Part shown: piece after piece, positions 55,729 to 63,846 of the stretch | How positions within the stretch are numbered: the stretch's first letter is position 1 | Layout of the letters: every line of letters starts with the position of its first letter | Assembly: GCA_035533275.1 (NCBI GenBank) | Contig: DATLUD010000055.1 | Coordinates: 62,001 to 126,000, forward strand | DNA: 64,000 nt | From: SCRA01 sp035533275 | Lineage (GTDB): Bacteria; Vulcanimicrobiota; Vulcanimicrobiia; Vulcanimicrobiales; SCRA01 | Reading direction: 5' to 3' | Made by a program: the position numbers and the translations under genes | Notes under the pieces: model-generated | Database searches by the model: none | Seen by the model: the letters and a program-made list of their open reading frames with translations, nothing else | What the model was told of the DNA's origin: nothing

Positions 55729-56985
55729 ATGATCGCGCGCGTCGCCGTGCTCTGGCTGTTCTTGGCCGCGTTGGCGGGTCTGCTGACCGCGATGCCCCTG
55801 CGTCTCTGCCCGCGTCCCGCCTTCGACGCCGCGGTCAACGCGCGGCGCATCGCGCGGATTCCGGTCACGCGGCTCCTCTCGGCGCCGCCGCGCGAGCTGG
55901 TGGACGCGAGCCGTCAGCGCGAGGCGGCGTGCGTCGACGGCTACGGACGCGCAAACGCATTGCTGGCGATGGCGGCGATGCTGCTGGCGGCGCTCGCATG
56001 GCTGTGGTTGGGATGGCACCGCGCGCTGGAGCGGCTGCTGCCCGGCGCGCCGCGGTTCGTCCGGTACGGTTGCGTGGGGGCGCTGCTCGCGGCGTGGCTG
56101 TGGCTCTGGGGTCTGCCGTTCGACGTTGCCGGCCTCGTCGCCGCGCGCGGATTGGGTCTCTCGCACGAGACCGCGGCGACGTTCCTGCGCGACGAGGCGG
56201 CCTCCGCGGCCTTGGCGGCGGTCCTCGGCGCCATCTTCGCGCAGGGGCTCGGAGTGCTGCGGCGCCGCGGATGGTCGGTGATCCTCGCCGGCGCCGCCCT
56301 GCCCCTCTTCGTGATCGGCGCCATCGTGGTGCCGCTGTGGATCGCGCCGATCTTCAACGCGTACCGCCCGTTGCCGCCTTCGCCGCTGCGCGCGGCCATC
56401 GAGCAGGAGGCTCGCCGCGCCGGCTTCACCGGCGCGCAGATCTACGAGACCAACCTCTCCGCGCAGAGCGAGGAGGCTAACGCCTTCGTCTTCGGGTTCT
56501 GGAAGACGGAGCGCATCGTGCTGGGCGACACGCTGCTGCGTGGCTACTCGCGCGAGGAGATCCTCTTCGTGCTCGCGCACGAGATCGGCCACGCCGTGCA
56601 CGGCGACGTCTACCGCGGCGTCGCGTGGGGCTGGCTCTTCACCGCCGTGGGTCTCGCGCTCACCGAGCTGGTGGAGCCGCGCCGCCTGCGCGCGCTCCCG
56701 CCGGAGAGCCGCGCCCCCGCGCTGCTGGCGATCGCCCTCGCGCTCTCCGTGGCCGTGCAACCACTAGCCAACGCCATCTCGCGCGGCGTCGAGCACCGCG
56801 CCGACGCCTACGCCCTGACCCTCGACCACGATCGCGCCGCAGGCGTGCGCACCTTCGTGCGCCTCACCGACGAAGGCTTGGCGCAGCTCTGCCCGCCGCG
56901 CTGGGCCGTCATCGCCTTCGGCACCCACCCGCCCCTCGGCTCCCGCATCGCCTTCTTTCAAGGTAGTAGGGATCCGTGTCGCTGA
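55729..56985 (+). CDS. M48-family (Ste24-like) membrane metalloprotease
   Basis: 418 residues. A hydrophobic N-terminus and several further membrane segments in the first 220 residues; the zinc motif HEIGH is in ILFVLAHEIGHAVHGD (about residue 284), with a later Glu-equivalent region VEHRADAYAL. TNLSAQSEEANAFVFGFWKT and IVLGDTLLRGYSREE are typical of CAAX-type Ste24 proteases. Likely membrane-protein quality control. ATG three bases after the terminator's T-run. Confidence 0.88.
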   Translation: MIARVAVLWLFLAALAGLLTAMPLRLCPRPAFDAAVNARRIARIPVTRLLSAPPRELVDASRQREAACVDGYGRANALLAMAAMLLAALAWLWLGWHRALERLLPGAPRFVRYGCVGALLAAWLWLWGLPFDVAGLVAARGLGLSHETAATFLRDEAASAALAAVLGAIFAQGLGVLRRRGWSVILAGAALPLFVIGAIVVPLWIAPIFNAYRPLPPSPLRAAIEQEARRAGFTGAQIYETNLSAQSEEANAFVFGFWKTERIVLGDTLLRGYSREEILFVLAHEIGHAVHGDVYRGVAWGWLFTAVGLALTELVEPRRLRALPPESRAPALLAIALALSVAVQPLANAISRGVEHRADAYALTLDHDRAAGVRTFVRLTDEGLAQLCPPRWAVIAFGTHPPLGSRIAFFQGSRDPCR

Positions 56986-57007
56986 GTTACGTTGCGCACG
57001 CCGAGCG

Positions 57008-57682
57008 TCAAGCGCGGGCGATGCGGATGGAGCCGGTGACGCGGGTGCCGAGGTGGGTCTCGGTGAGGATCTCGACGATGGCGGCGTGCGTGACGCGGCC
57101 GTCGAGGATCTCGGCGGCTTCGACGCCGGCGCGCACGGAGCGCGCGGCGGCACGGGCGACGGAGGCGAGCTCGGGCTCGAGCGAGCCGGAGTCGGCGAGG
57201 GTCAACGCCTCGGCGGGCGTGAGATCGGAGATCACCTCGGAGGTCTTGGGGTCGGCGACGCCGCCGCTGGCGTGGAAGAAGAGCACGCGCTTGGCCTCGA
57301 GGGCGGCGCCGACGGCGCGCGCCACGTCGTCGGCGGCCAGCGGAATGCCCTCGGCGGAGAGGCTCAAGCCTTCGGGATCGATCAACGGCAGATAGCCGTT
57401 TGCGAAGAGGGTATGGAGCAGCGCGGGATTCACGCTGCGGATCTGCGCGTCGGCTCCCACGAGGATAAGACCGGCGTCGGCGCCCGAGAGGCTCACACCC
57501 GCGCTGCCGAGCTGGTTCAGGCGGCCGGCGAGGCGCTTGGCGCCGCCCGGCTCACCGGCGATCACGACGGGGCGCACCGAGCGCTCCATCATGAACGAGA
57601 GGTCGGAGAAGAACGTCGTCGGGCCGGCGACGGCGCCCGGCTCGACGCGGATCACGATGGTGGTTCCCGCGAAGCCGTTCAT
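57008..57682 (-). CDS. Degenerate acetylglutamate kinase-like (ArgB/amino-acid kinase fold) protein
   Basis: 224 residues, shorter than ArgB (~260-300). Order of segments follows ArgB: a first strand TIVIRV, RPVVIAGEPGGAKRLAGRLN, GVSLSGADAGLILVG, LLHTLFANGYLPLIDPEGLS, LAADDVARAVGAALEAKRVL, FFHASGGVADP and a C-terminal AAIVEILTETHLGTRV. The usual N-terminal KxGG loop and the GGG substrate/ATP loop are altered (AGEPGG). It is probably a paralogue with lost or changed activity. No arg genes are nearby. ATG at 57682. Confidence 0.6.
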   Translation of the reverse strand: MNGFAGTTIVIRVEPGAVAGPTTFFSDLSFMMERSVRPVVIAGEPGGAKRLAGRLNQLGSAGVSLSGADAGLILVGADAQIRSVNPALLHTLFANGYLPLIDPEGLSLSAEGIPLAADDVARAVGAALEAKRVLFFHASGGVADPKTSEVISDLTPAEALTLADSGSLEPELASVARAAARSVRAGVEAAEILDGRVTHAAIVEILTETHLGTRVTGSIRIARA

Positions 57683-57734
57683 ATCTCTAGATATCGTACA
57701 ACTCTTCCCGCGAGTGGAGGCGGCTCCCCGCCGT

Positions 57735-57971
57735 CTAACGCCGGGCCCCGAAGAGCCAGGAGAGCACCCCCAGCACGAGGGTCAGCACCAGCGAGAGCAG
57801 GAGCGAGGTTCCCAGCGGCACGTACACTCGCCAGCGCTCGCCGCCGAAGGCGAGGTCGCCCGGCAGGCGGCCGAGGCGCAGCTGCGGCAGCAGCGCCCAC
57901 AGGGCGCCCAGGATCAGCAGGGCGGCACCGAGGGTGATGAGCAGGCGCGGTCCGGGATTCACGGCGTTCAT
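57735..57971 (-). CDS. DUF2905 small membrane protein
   Basis: 78 residues with two membrane helices. LLITLGAALLILGALWALLP, then the characteristic RLGRLPGDLAFGGERWRVYVP and LGTSLLLSLVLTLVLGVLSW. Function unknown. ATG at 57971 overlaps the pth stop (ATGA). Confidence 0.82.
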   Translation of the reverse strand: MNAVNPGPRLLITLGAALLILGALWALLPQLRLGRLPGDLAFGGERWRVYVPLGTSLLLSLVLTLVLGVLSWLFGARR

Positions 57972-58531
57972 CGCGGCTGGTTCACGAACTGCATGGCCGG
58001 CTCGGTCCCGCTCTCGAGCCAGAGCAGGATGCCTTCCACGGCGATCGGGATGCGCTCCCGCAGCAGCTCCTCCTCCTCGGCGTCGAAGCGCGAGAGCACG
58101 TGATCGACGGCGTCGTAGACGGGGCGCCCGATGCCGATGCGCAGACGCGGGAACTGCTGCGTGCCCAGGCGCGCCGAGATCGAGCGCAGCCCCCGTTGAC
58201 CGCCGTCGGAGCCGTCGGCGCGCATGCGCAACTTGCCGACGGGAAGGTCCATGTCGTCGCTCACCGCCAGGATGCGCTCCGGCGGCACGCGGTAGAAGCG
58301 GGCGATCGGCGCGACGGCGTCGCCCGAGTCGTTCATGAACGTCTGGGGCTTGATCAGCAAGGCGTTGTGTTGGGAGACCATCATTTGGAGGGCCTGGTGC
58401 TTGCTCTTCCAGGAGACTCCGCCCACCCGGTCGGCGAGCGCCTCGATCACGCGAAATCCCACGTTGTGCCGCGTGGAGACGTACGCGGGGCCGGGATTGC
58501 CCAGCCCCACGACGAGCTTGAGCTGTTCTAT
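57968..58531 (-). CDS. pth: Peptidyl-tRNA hydrolase Pth, probable ATA start
   Basis: Releases peptides from peptidyl-tRNA. KLVVGLGNPGPAYVSTRHNV (catalytic His), KPQTFMNDSGDAV, DDMDLPVGKLRMRADGSDGG, HNVGF with GLRSISARLGTQQFPRLRIG. The GTG at 58510 begins at MGLGNPG and deletes the first beta strand (KLVV). In this frame, between the upstream stop and 58510, the codons are non-standard; an ATA at 58531 sits five bases after AGAGGGG and overlaps the rplY stop as ATAG, mirroring the ATGA overlaps elsewhere. That gives 187 residues. Identity certain, start inferred. Confidence 0.87.
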   Translation of the reverse strand: MEQLKLVVGLGNPGPAYVSTRHNVGFRVIEALADRVGGVSWKSKHQALQMMVSQHNALLIKPQTFMNDSGDAVAPIARFYRVPPERILAVSDDMDLPVGKLRMRADGSDGGQRGLRSISARLGTQQFPRLRIGIGRPVYDAVDHVLSRFDAEEEELLRERIPIAVEGILLWLESGTEPAMQFVNQPR

Positions 58532-59190
58532 GCGGTCCCCTCTTCCTTACCGCGCGTGATGACCTCGGGCTGCTGCTCCGGCGCCGGCGCGGCGGCGGCT
58601 TCCTCGGCCTCCGCGATGACGCGCTCGATCTTCGAGGAGACCACGGCCACCACGGGCGACTCCGGCGGCTCGAGCGCCCGGACGCCCTTTGGCAGCTTCA
58701 GCTCACCCACCGTCAGGTGGTCGCCGATTCCCAGGCCCGTCACGTCGACCTCGATGGCCTCGGGGATCTGGCCTGCCGGGCCCTCGACGGAGAGCTGGTG
58801 CAGCACCACGTCGAGGATGCCGCCGAAGTTCTTCACGCCGTGCGCCGCGCCGACGGCGAGGATCGTGACGGCGGCGCGCACCGACTCGTCGCGGGTGACG
58901 ATCTGGAAGTCGGCGTGGAGCAGACGGCGCCCGTTCATCGGGTCGAGTTGGAAGTCGCGCAGGCGCGCCGTCACGTCCTTGCCCGCGGTGCCCTTCAGCG
59001 TGAAGAGCACGCCGGTGGGACTGTGGCCGCCGAGCGCATCGTGCAGCTCATTGGGCGAGAAGGCGATGGGGATGATCTGGCCGTGGCCGTAGACGATCGC
59101 GGGGATCAGGCCGCGGGCGCGCAGTTTGCGGGCGCCGGGGGAGCCGATCTCGTTGCGCGGTTGGACGTTGAGCTCGATGATTGCAGACAT
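58528..59190 (-). CDS. rplY: 50S ribosomal protein L25 / Ctc-type
   Basis: 220 residues, the long CTC form. N-terminal 5S-rRNA-binding domain (RNEIGSPGARKLRARGLIPA, IVYGHGQIIPIAFSPNELHD, DPMNGRRLLHADFQIV) followed by the TL5/CTC C-terminal beta domain ending in an acidic, Ala/Glu-rich tail. General stress relation is known for Ctc in Bacillus. Lies between prs and pth as in many bacteria. ATG at 59190. Confidence 0.93.
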   Translation of the reverse strand: MSAIIELNVQPRNEIGSPGARKLRARGLIPAIVYGHGQIIPIAFSPNELHDALGGHSPTGVLFTLKGTAGKDVTARLRDFQLDPMNGRRLLHADFQIVTRDESVRAAVTILAVGAAHGVKNFGGILDVVLHQLSVEGPAGQIPEAIEVDVTGLGIGDHLTVGELKLPKGVRALEPPESPVVAVVSSKIERVIAEAEEAAAAPAPEQQPEVITRGKEEGTA

Positions 59191-59223
59191 GCCGCTCTTA
59201 TACCCTCGCTAGGTGACGAGCGC

Positions 59224-60252
59224 CTAGGTGACGAGCGCCGTCGATGCCTCCAGGGTCGGTGACTCCTCTTTTTCCTCGCGCTCGTCGCGCGCGTTGAAGA
59301 GCTCGGAGACGGAGCGGTTTGCGGTGATGCGCTTGATCGCGTCGGCGAACGTCTGCGCCACCGAGAGCACCTTGATCTTGCCGTTCTCGAGCGCCTCGGG
59401 GCGCACGGGGATGGTGTTGGTGACGACGACCTCGGAGATGGGCGAGGCCTCGAGCTGCGCGATCGCGTCGCCGGCGAAGATGCCGTGCGAGGCAAGCGTG
59501 AAGACCTCGCGCGCGCCGCGCGAGAGGATCGCCTCGGCGGCTTTCACCAGGGTGCCGCCCGTGGAGATCATGTCGTCGACGATGACCGCGATGCGCCCCT
59601 CCACGTCGCCGACGATCTCCGTGACCTCGGAGACGTCGGGCTGCGGGCGGCGCTTGAAGGTGATGGCCAGCGGGGCGCCCAGGCGCTTGGCGAACGCCTC
59701 CGCGCGCCCCACGCCGCCGGCGTCGGGAGAGACGACCACGATGCGGTCGCCCTGGAGGCCCTTGCGGCGCAGGTAGTTGCAGAGCGTGGGCATCGCCATC
59801 AGGTTGTCGACGGGAAGGTCGAAGAAGCCTTGGATCTGGGCGGCGTGGAGGTCCATGGTCACCATGCGCTTGGCACCCGCCGTGGTGATCATGTTGGCGA
59901 GCAGCTTGGCGGAGATGGGCTCACGGCCCGTCGTCTTCTTGTCCTGCTTGGCGTAGCCGTAGTACGGCACCACGGCCGTCACGCGGTAGGCGGAGGCCCG
60001 GCGCAGCGCGTCGATCATCAGCAGGAGCTCCATGACGGCGTCGTTCACGCCCAAGCCGTCGGGAGACTTGCAGATGGACTGGATGACGAAGATCTCGGCG
60101 CCCCGGACGTTCTCCTGGATCTGGATCCGGGTCTCTTCGTTCTTGAACCGCGTCACCAGAGCGTGGCCAACGCGCGTTTCCATCGCCCGGGCAATCTCCG
60201 CAGCGAGCTCGGGATTGGAGTTTCCGCTGAAGAGCAACGGTTTCTGCGTCAT
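59224..60252 (-). CDS. prs: Ribose-phosphate pyrophosphokinase Prs
   Basis: Makes PRPP from ribose-5-phosphate and ATP, for purine, pyrimidine, histidine and NAD synthesis. 342 residues. LLFSGNSNPELAAEIARAME, VQSICKSPD-type segment, VPYYGYAKQDKKTTGREPIS, DLHAAQIQGFFDLPVDNL, VVVSPDAGGVGRAEAFAKRL and VIVDDMISTGGTLVKAAE (PRPP loop). A charged tail (DEREEKEESP) extends the C-terminus. ATG at 60252; divergent from uvrB. Confidence 0.95.
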   Translation of the reverse strand: MTQKPLLFSGNSNPELAAEIARAMETRVGHALVTRFKNEETRIQIQENVRGAEIFVIQSICKSPDGLGVNDAVMELLLMIDALRRASAYRVTAVVPYYGYAKQDKKTTGREPISAKLLANMITTAGAKRMVTMDLHAAQIQGFFDLPVDNLMAMPTLCNYLRRKGLQGDRIVVVSPDAGGVGRAEAFAKRLGAPLAITFKRRPQPDVSEVTEIVGDVEGRIAVIVDDMISTGGTLVKAAEAILSRGAREVFTLASHGIFAGDAIAQLEASPISEVVVTNTIPVRPEALENGKIKVLSVAQTFADAIKRITANRSVSELFNARDEREEKEESPTLEASTALVT

Positions 60253-60426
60253 CGCTGGCTCTGTTCCAAGCCAAGCGCGACGTGTCCTGGTCTCCGGGTT
60301 TGGCGGGCGGCACTATTTCGGCCGGCGAGGGGCTCGAGCCGCCGGTTCGAGGTCCCGATCGCGAGCCTGGGTAGACGGTGGGGGATGCGCCGCCTCCGAC
60401 GAATGACCGAGGACCCCAAAGCCGCT

Positions 60427-63400
60427 ATGCCATCCAAGAAATTCGAGCTCGTCGCCCCCTACCAACTTGCCGGAGACCAGCCAAAGGCGGTCGCCGCGCT
60501 GGCGCGCGGCATCGAGCGCGGGGATCGGGCACAGACCCTCTTGGGCGTCACCGGCTCCGGCAAGAGCCTGGACGGCGCGGAGCCGATGCTCCTGTGGTTC
60601 GACGACGGCGGGACCCTCGTGCCCTTGCGCACCACCATCGGCGAGCTCGTGGATCGCGCGCTCGAGCGCCGCGTGGACGGGTTGGCGTCCAACGGTACCG
60701 AGCTCCACCGGCCGGACCGCCCGGTCTACACCGTCAGCCTCGACCCGCGGACGTTCGCCGTGGAGATGAAGCCGATCACCTGGCTCATCCGCCATCGAGC
60801 CCCCAGCGAGATGTACCGCGTCCGCACCACCTGTGGGCGCACCGTGACGGTGACCGGCGACCACAGCCTCTACGTCCTGCGTTCGGGGCGCTTGGAGCTG
60901 CTGCCCGGCAGCGAGGTGCGCCCCGGCGACTTTCTCCCCGTTCCGCGGATGGTGGCGGGACGCGTGGCCCCGGCGGCGGGCGTGGCGGTGGCGGCGGCCC
61001 GGGAGCACGCCGCGCCGGGCTGGTCCGCGGGACAGGTGGCGTTGCGCGAGTCCTTGAGCGCGGGAGCACGTACCTTGCCGCGCGGCTGGGAGCGGGCCGA
61101 CGAGGCCGATCTCTCGGCGGCGCTGGAGCGCCTCTTCGAGCGCTGCGGCACGGTGGACGCCCATGCGGCCAGCTTCCTGCTCACCGGCGCCGAGGCCGCG
61201 GGCGACGTGGCCCTGGCGCTGCTGCGCTTCGGCATCCACGGCAAGATCGCGCGGGTCTGGCTGCGGCGTCACGACGCGCCGGACGGCTATCGCTGGTACT
61301 GGCGCTGCTCGATCTCCGGCCACGGGGATCTGGCCGGATTCGCGGCCCACGTGGGCCTGCGACGTCCCGACCAGCGCGAGCTGCTCTCGCGTGCCGTTCG
61401 CGCCGGCCTCGCCGGCGATACCGACTTCGTCCCGCTCACCCCGCGCCAGCTCCGCCAGGTGCGCGAGAGCGTGAAGCTGCGCATGCGCGATCTCGCGCGC
61501 GCGGCCGGGCTGACCTCGCGCCTGCTCTCCCTGATCGAGCGCGACGAGCAGATGCCCACCGCCGAGCAGCTCCTGCGCATCGCGGAGGCGCTGGTGCGCT
61601 ACGTTCGAGAGACGCCGTTAGACGAAGCGCGCCGCGACGGCGCGCTGGCCGCCGTGGAGCACTGGCGCGGGCTCTGCCGCCCCCGCTGGGCCGCCGTCGC
61701 GGGCGTGGAGGAGCTCGACGAATATCAGGCGCCCTACGTCTACGACGTCAGCGTGGCCGACAACCAGACGTTCCTGGCCGGCACCGGCGGCTTGATCGTC
61801 CATAACACGATGGCGATGGCGGCGGTGGTGGACGAGGTGCAGAAGCCCACGCTCGTGCTCTGCCACAACAAGACGCTGGCCGCCCAGCTGTGCGCGGAGT
61901 TCAAAGAGTTCTTTCCCAACAACGCCGTCGAGTACTTCGTCTCGTACTTCGACTACTACCAGCCCGAGGCGTACATCGCCCACACCGACACGTACATCGA
62001 GAAGGACAGCTCGATCAACGACGAGATCGAGCGCCTGCGCCACAGCGCCACCCAGGCGGTGCTGACGCGCCCGGACACGCTGATCGTGGCCTCCGTCTCC
62101 TGCATCTACGGCCTGGGTTCGCCGGCCGACTACCAGGAGCTCTCGTGCCGCATCCGCGTGGGCGAGGAGTGGGACCGCGACACGCTGCTGCGCAAGCTCG
62201 TGGACATGCAGTACCGCCGCAACGACCTCAATTTGGTGCGCGGCAACTTCCGCGCCCGCGGCGACACGCTGGAGTTCGTGGCCGTGGACGAGGAACTGGT
62301 CCACCGCATCGAGTTCTGGGGCGACGAGATCAGCGCCATCAACGTCGTCAACCAGCTCACGGGCGAGTACGTGGAGTCGAAGGACGAGCTGCTGATCTTT
62401 CCGGCCAAGCACTTCATCACGCCGGAGGAGAAGATGCAGCGCGCCATCCGCTCCATCGAGCAGGAGCTGCAGGAGCGTCTGACGTGGTTCCGCAGCCAAG
62501 GCAAGCTGCTGGAGGCCCAGCGCCTGGAGATGCGCACCAACTACGACCTCGACATGCTGCGCGAGGTGGGCTACTGCAACGGCATCGAGAACTACTCGCG
62601 TCATCTGACCGGGCGCGAGCCGGGCTCGACGCCGTGGTGCCTGCTGGACTTCTTCCCCAAGGACTGGCTGCTCTTCGTCGACGAGTCGCACGTGACGCTG
62701 CCGCAGGTGCGCGGCATGTACGGCGGCGACCGCTCGCGCAAGGAGAGCCTGGTGGAGCACGGCTTCCGCCTGCCCAGCGCCCTCGACAACCGTCCGCTCT
62801 TCTTCGAGGAGTTCGAGCAGCACCTCAACCAGGTGGTCTACGTCTCGGCGACGCCGGGCTCGTACGAGCTGGGCAAGTCCGAGCAGGTGGCGGAGATGAT
62901 CGTGCGGCCGACGGGCCTGGTGGACCCGGAGGTCGAGGTCCGCCCCACGCGCAACCAGGTGGACGACCTGATGGAGGAGATCCGCGCGCGGGCCGCCCGC
63001 AACGAGCGCGTGCTGGTCACCACGCTCACCAAGAAGATGGCCGAGGACCTGACGGACTTCCTCTTGGAGATGGGCTTCCGCGTGCGCTACATGCACGCGG
63101 AGGTAGAGACCCTCGAGCGCATCGCCATCCTGCGCGACCTGCGCTTGGGCGAGTTCGACGTCCTGGTGGGCATCAATCTCCTGCGCGAGGGCTTGGATCT
63201 GCCGGAGGTCTCGCTGGTCGCCATCCTGGACGCCGACAAGGAAGGCTACCTGCGCTCGGCCACCTCGCTGATCCAGACCATCGGCCGCGCCGCGCGCAAC
63301 GTGGAAGGCAAGGTGATCATGTACGCCGACGTCATCACGGAGTCGATGGCCAAGGCCATCGACGAGACCAAGCGCCGCCGCGAGATGCAGATCGCCTTCA

Positions 63401-63717
63401 ATAAGGAGCATGGCATCGAGCCGCGCACCGTGCGCAAGCAGATCCGAGACATCCTAGCCAAGGTGGGGGCCCCGGCCGAGGGCGCCGCCCAGGCGGTGAA
63501 GGCCGATCGCCTGCCGCGCGACATGGCGCTGGCGATGGCCAAGGAGCTGGAGCAGCAGATGAAGCAAGCCGCGGCCAATTTGGAGTTCGAGAAGGCGGCG
63601 GCGCTGCGCGACGAGCTGGTGGAGCTGCGCAAGCAGATCGGCGGCAACGAGTCGGTGCTGTTCCAAGGCAAGGCGCCCAAGATCTTCGAGAGCTCGCTGA
63701 CCGAGCTGCTGCGCTAG
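60427..63717 (+). CDS. uvrB: Excinuclease ABC subunit B (UvrB) containing an intein
   Basis: Single frame of 1096 residues. N-extein KFELVAPYQLAGDQPKAVAA ... GVTGSGK (Lys46), then a 414-residue intein, then TMAMAAVVDEVQKPTLVLCH and the rest of UvrB: SYFDYYQPEAYIAHTDTYIE, beta-hairpin region, motifs VSATPGSYEL, VGINLLREGLDLPEVSLVA, IGRAARNVEG and a C-terminal UVR domain (LEQQMKQAAANLEFEKAAAL). Spliced product 682 residues, normal for UvrB. ATG at 60427 is preferred (GAGGA 13 bases upstream); an ATG at 60403 adds eight residues. Nucleotide-excision repair. Confidence 0.95.
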   Translation: MPSKKFELVAPYQLAGDQPKAVAALARGIERGDRAQTLLGVTGSGKSLDGAEPMLLWFDDGGTLVPLRTTIGELVDRALERRVDGLASNGTELHRPDRPVYTVSLDPRTFAVEMKPITWLIRHRAPSEMYRVRTTCGRTVTVTGDHSLYVLRSGRLELLPGSEVRPGDFLPVPRMVAGRVAPAAGVAVAAAREHAAPGWSAGQVALRESLSAGARTLPRGWERADEADLSAALERLFERCGTVDAHAASFLLTGAEAAGDVALALLRFGIHGKIARVWLRRHDAPDGYRWYWRCSISGHGDLAGFAAHVGLRRPDQRELLSRAVRAGLAGDTDFVPLTPRQLRQVRESVKLRMRDLARAAGLTSRLLSLIERDEQMPTAEQLLRIAEALVRYVRETPLDEARRDGALAAVEHWRGLCRPRWAAVAGVEELDEYQAPYVYDVSVADNQTFLAGTGGLIVHNTMAMAAVVDEVQKPTLVLCHNKTLAAQLCAEFKEFFPNNAVEYFVSYFDYYQPEAYIAHTDTYIEKDSSINDEIERLRHSATQAVLTRPDTLIVASVSCIYGLGSPADYQELSCRIRVGEEWDRDTLLRKLVDMQYRRNDLNLVRGNFRARGDTLEFVAVDEELVHRIEFWGDEISAINVVNQLTGEYVESKDELLIFPAKHFITPEEKMQRAIRSIEQELQERLTWFRSQGKLLEAQRLEMRTNYDLDMLREVGYCNGIENYSRHLTGREPGSTPWCLLDFFPKDWLLFVDESHVTLPQVRGMYGGDRSRKESLVEHGFRLPSALDNRPLFFEEFEQHLNQVVYVSATPGSYELGKSEQVAEMIVRPTGLVDPEVEVRPTRNQVDDLMEEIRARAARNERVLVTTLTKKMAEDLTDFLLEMGFRVRYMHAEVETLERIAILRDLRLGEFDVLVGINLLREGLDLPEVSLVAILDADKEGYLRSATSLIQTIGRAARNVEGKVIMYADVITESMAKAIDETKRRREMQIAFNKEHGIEPRTVRKQIRDILAKVGAPAEGAAQAVKADRLPRDMALAMAKELEQQMKQAAANLEFEKAAALRDELVELRKQIGGNESVLFQGKAPKIFESSLTELLR
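60565..61806 (+). mobile_element. Intein in the UvrB P-loop
   Basis: 414 codons inserted between Lys and Thr of GSGK|T. Ser1 begins SLDGAEPMLLWF (block A); block B is TVTGDHSLYVL (Thr97, His100); block F is VYDVSVADNQTFLAG and block G GLIVHN with Thr as +1 residue. Residues ~203-266 (SFLLTGAEAAGDVALALLRF, WYWRCSISGHGDLAGFAAHV) resemble the second half of a LAGLIDADG endonuclease without an intact DADG motif. Residues ~291-347 form an XRE-type HTH (LRMRDLARAAGLTSRLLSLI). Splicing looks intact; homing activity looks lost. Confidence 0.9.
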
Positions 63718-63846
63718 CCCACGCGCGGAGCGGCCGCTCCCGCAGCCGCGACTCATGCGCCTCTCATGTTGAGGGCGAGGGCCCGGGCGTGCGACGCGCC
63801 AAGTACGGGCGCAACGCAACTCCAAGCCGGAGACATCGGAGATCGC

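Noticed and set aside
61618..63411. 597-codon minus-strand frame opposite uvrB
   Set aside because: Shadow of UvrB codons; no family resemblance.
63727..63740. Perfect palindrome GGAGCGGCCGCTCC after uvrB as terminator
   Set aside because: It has no loop and no T-run; could not be supported as a terminator.
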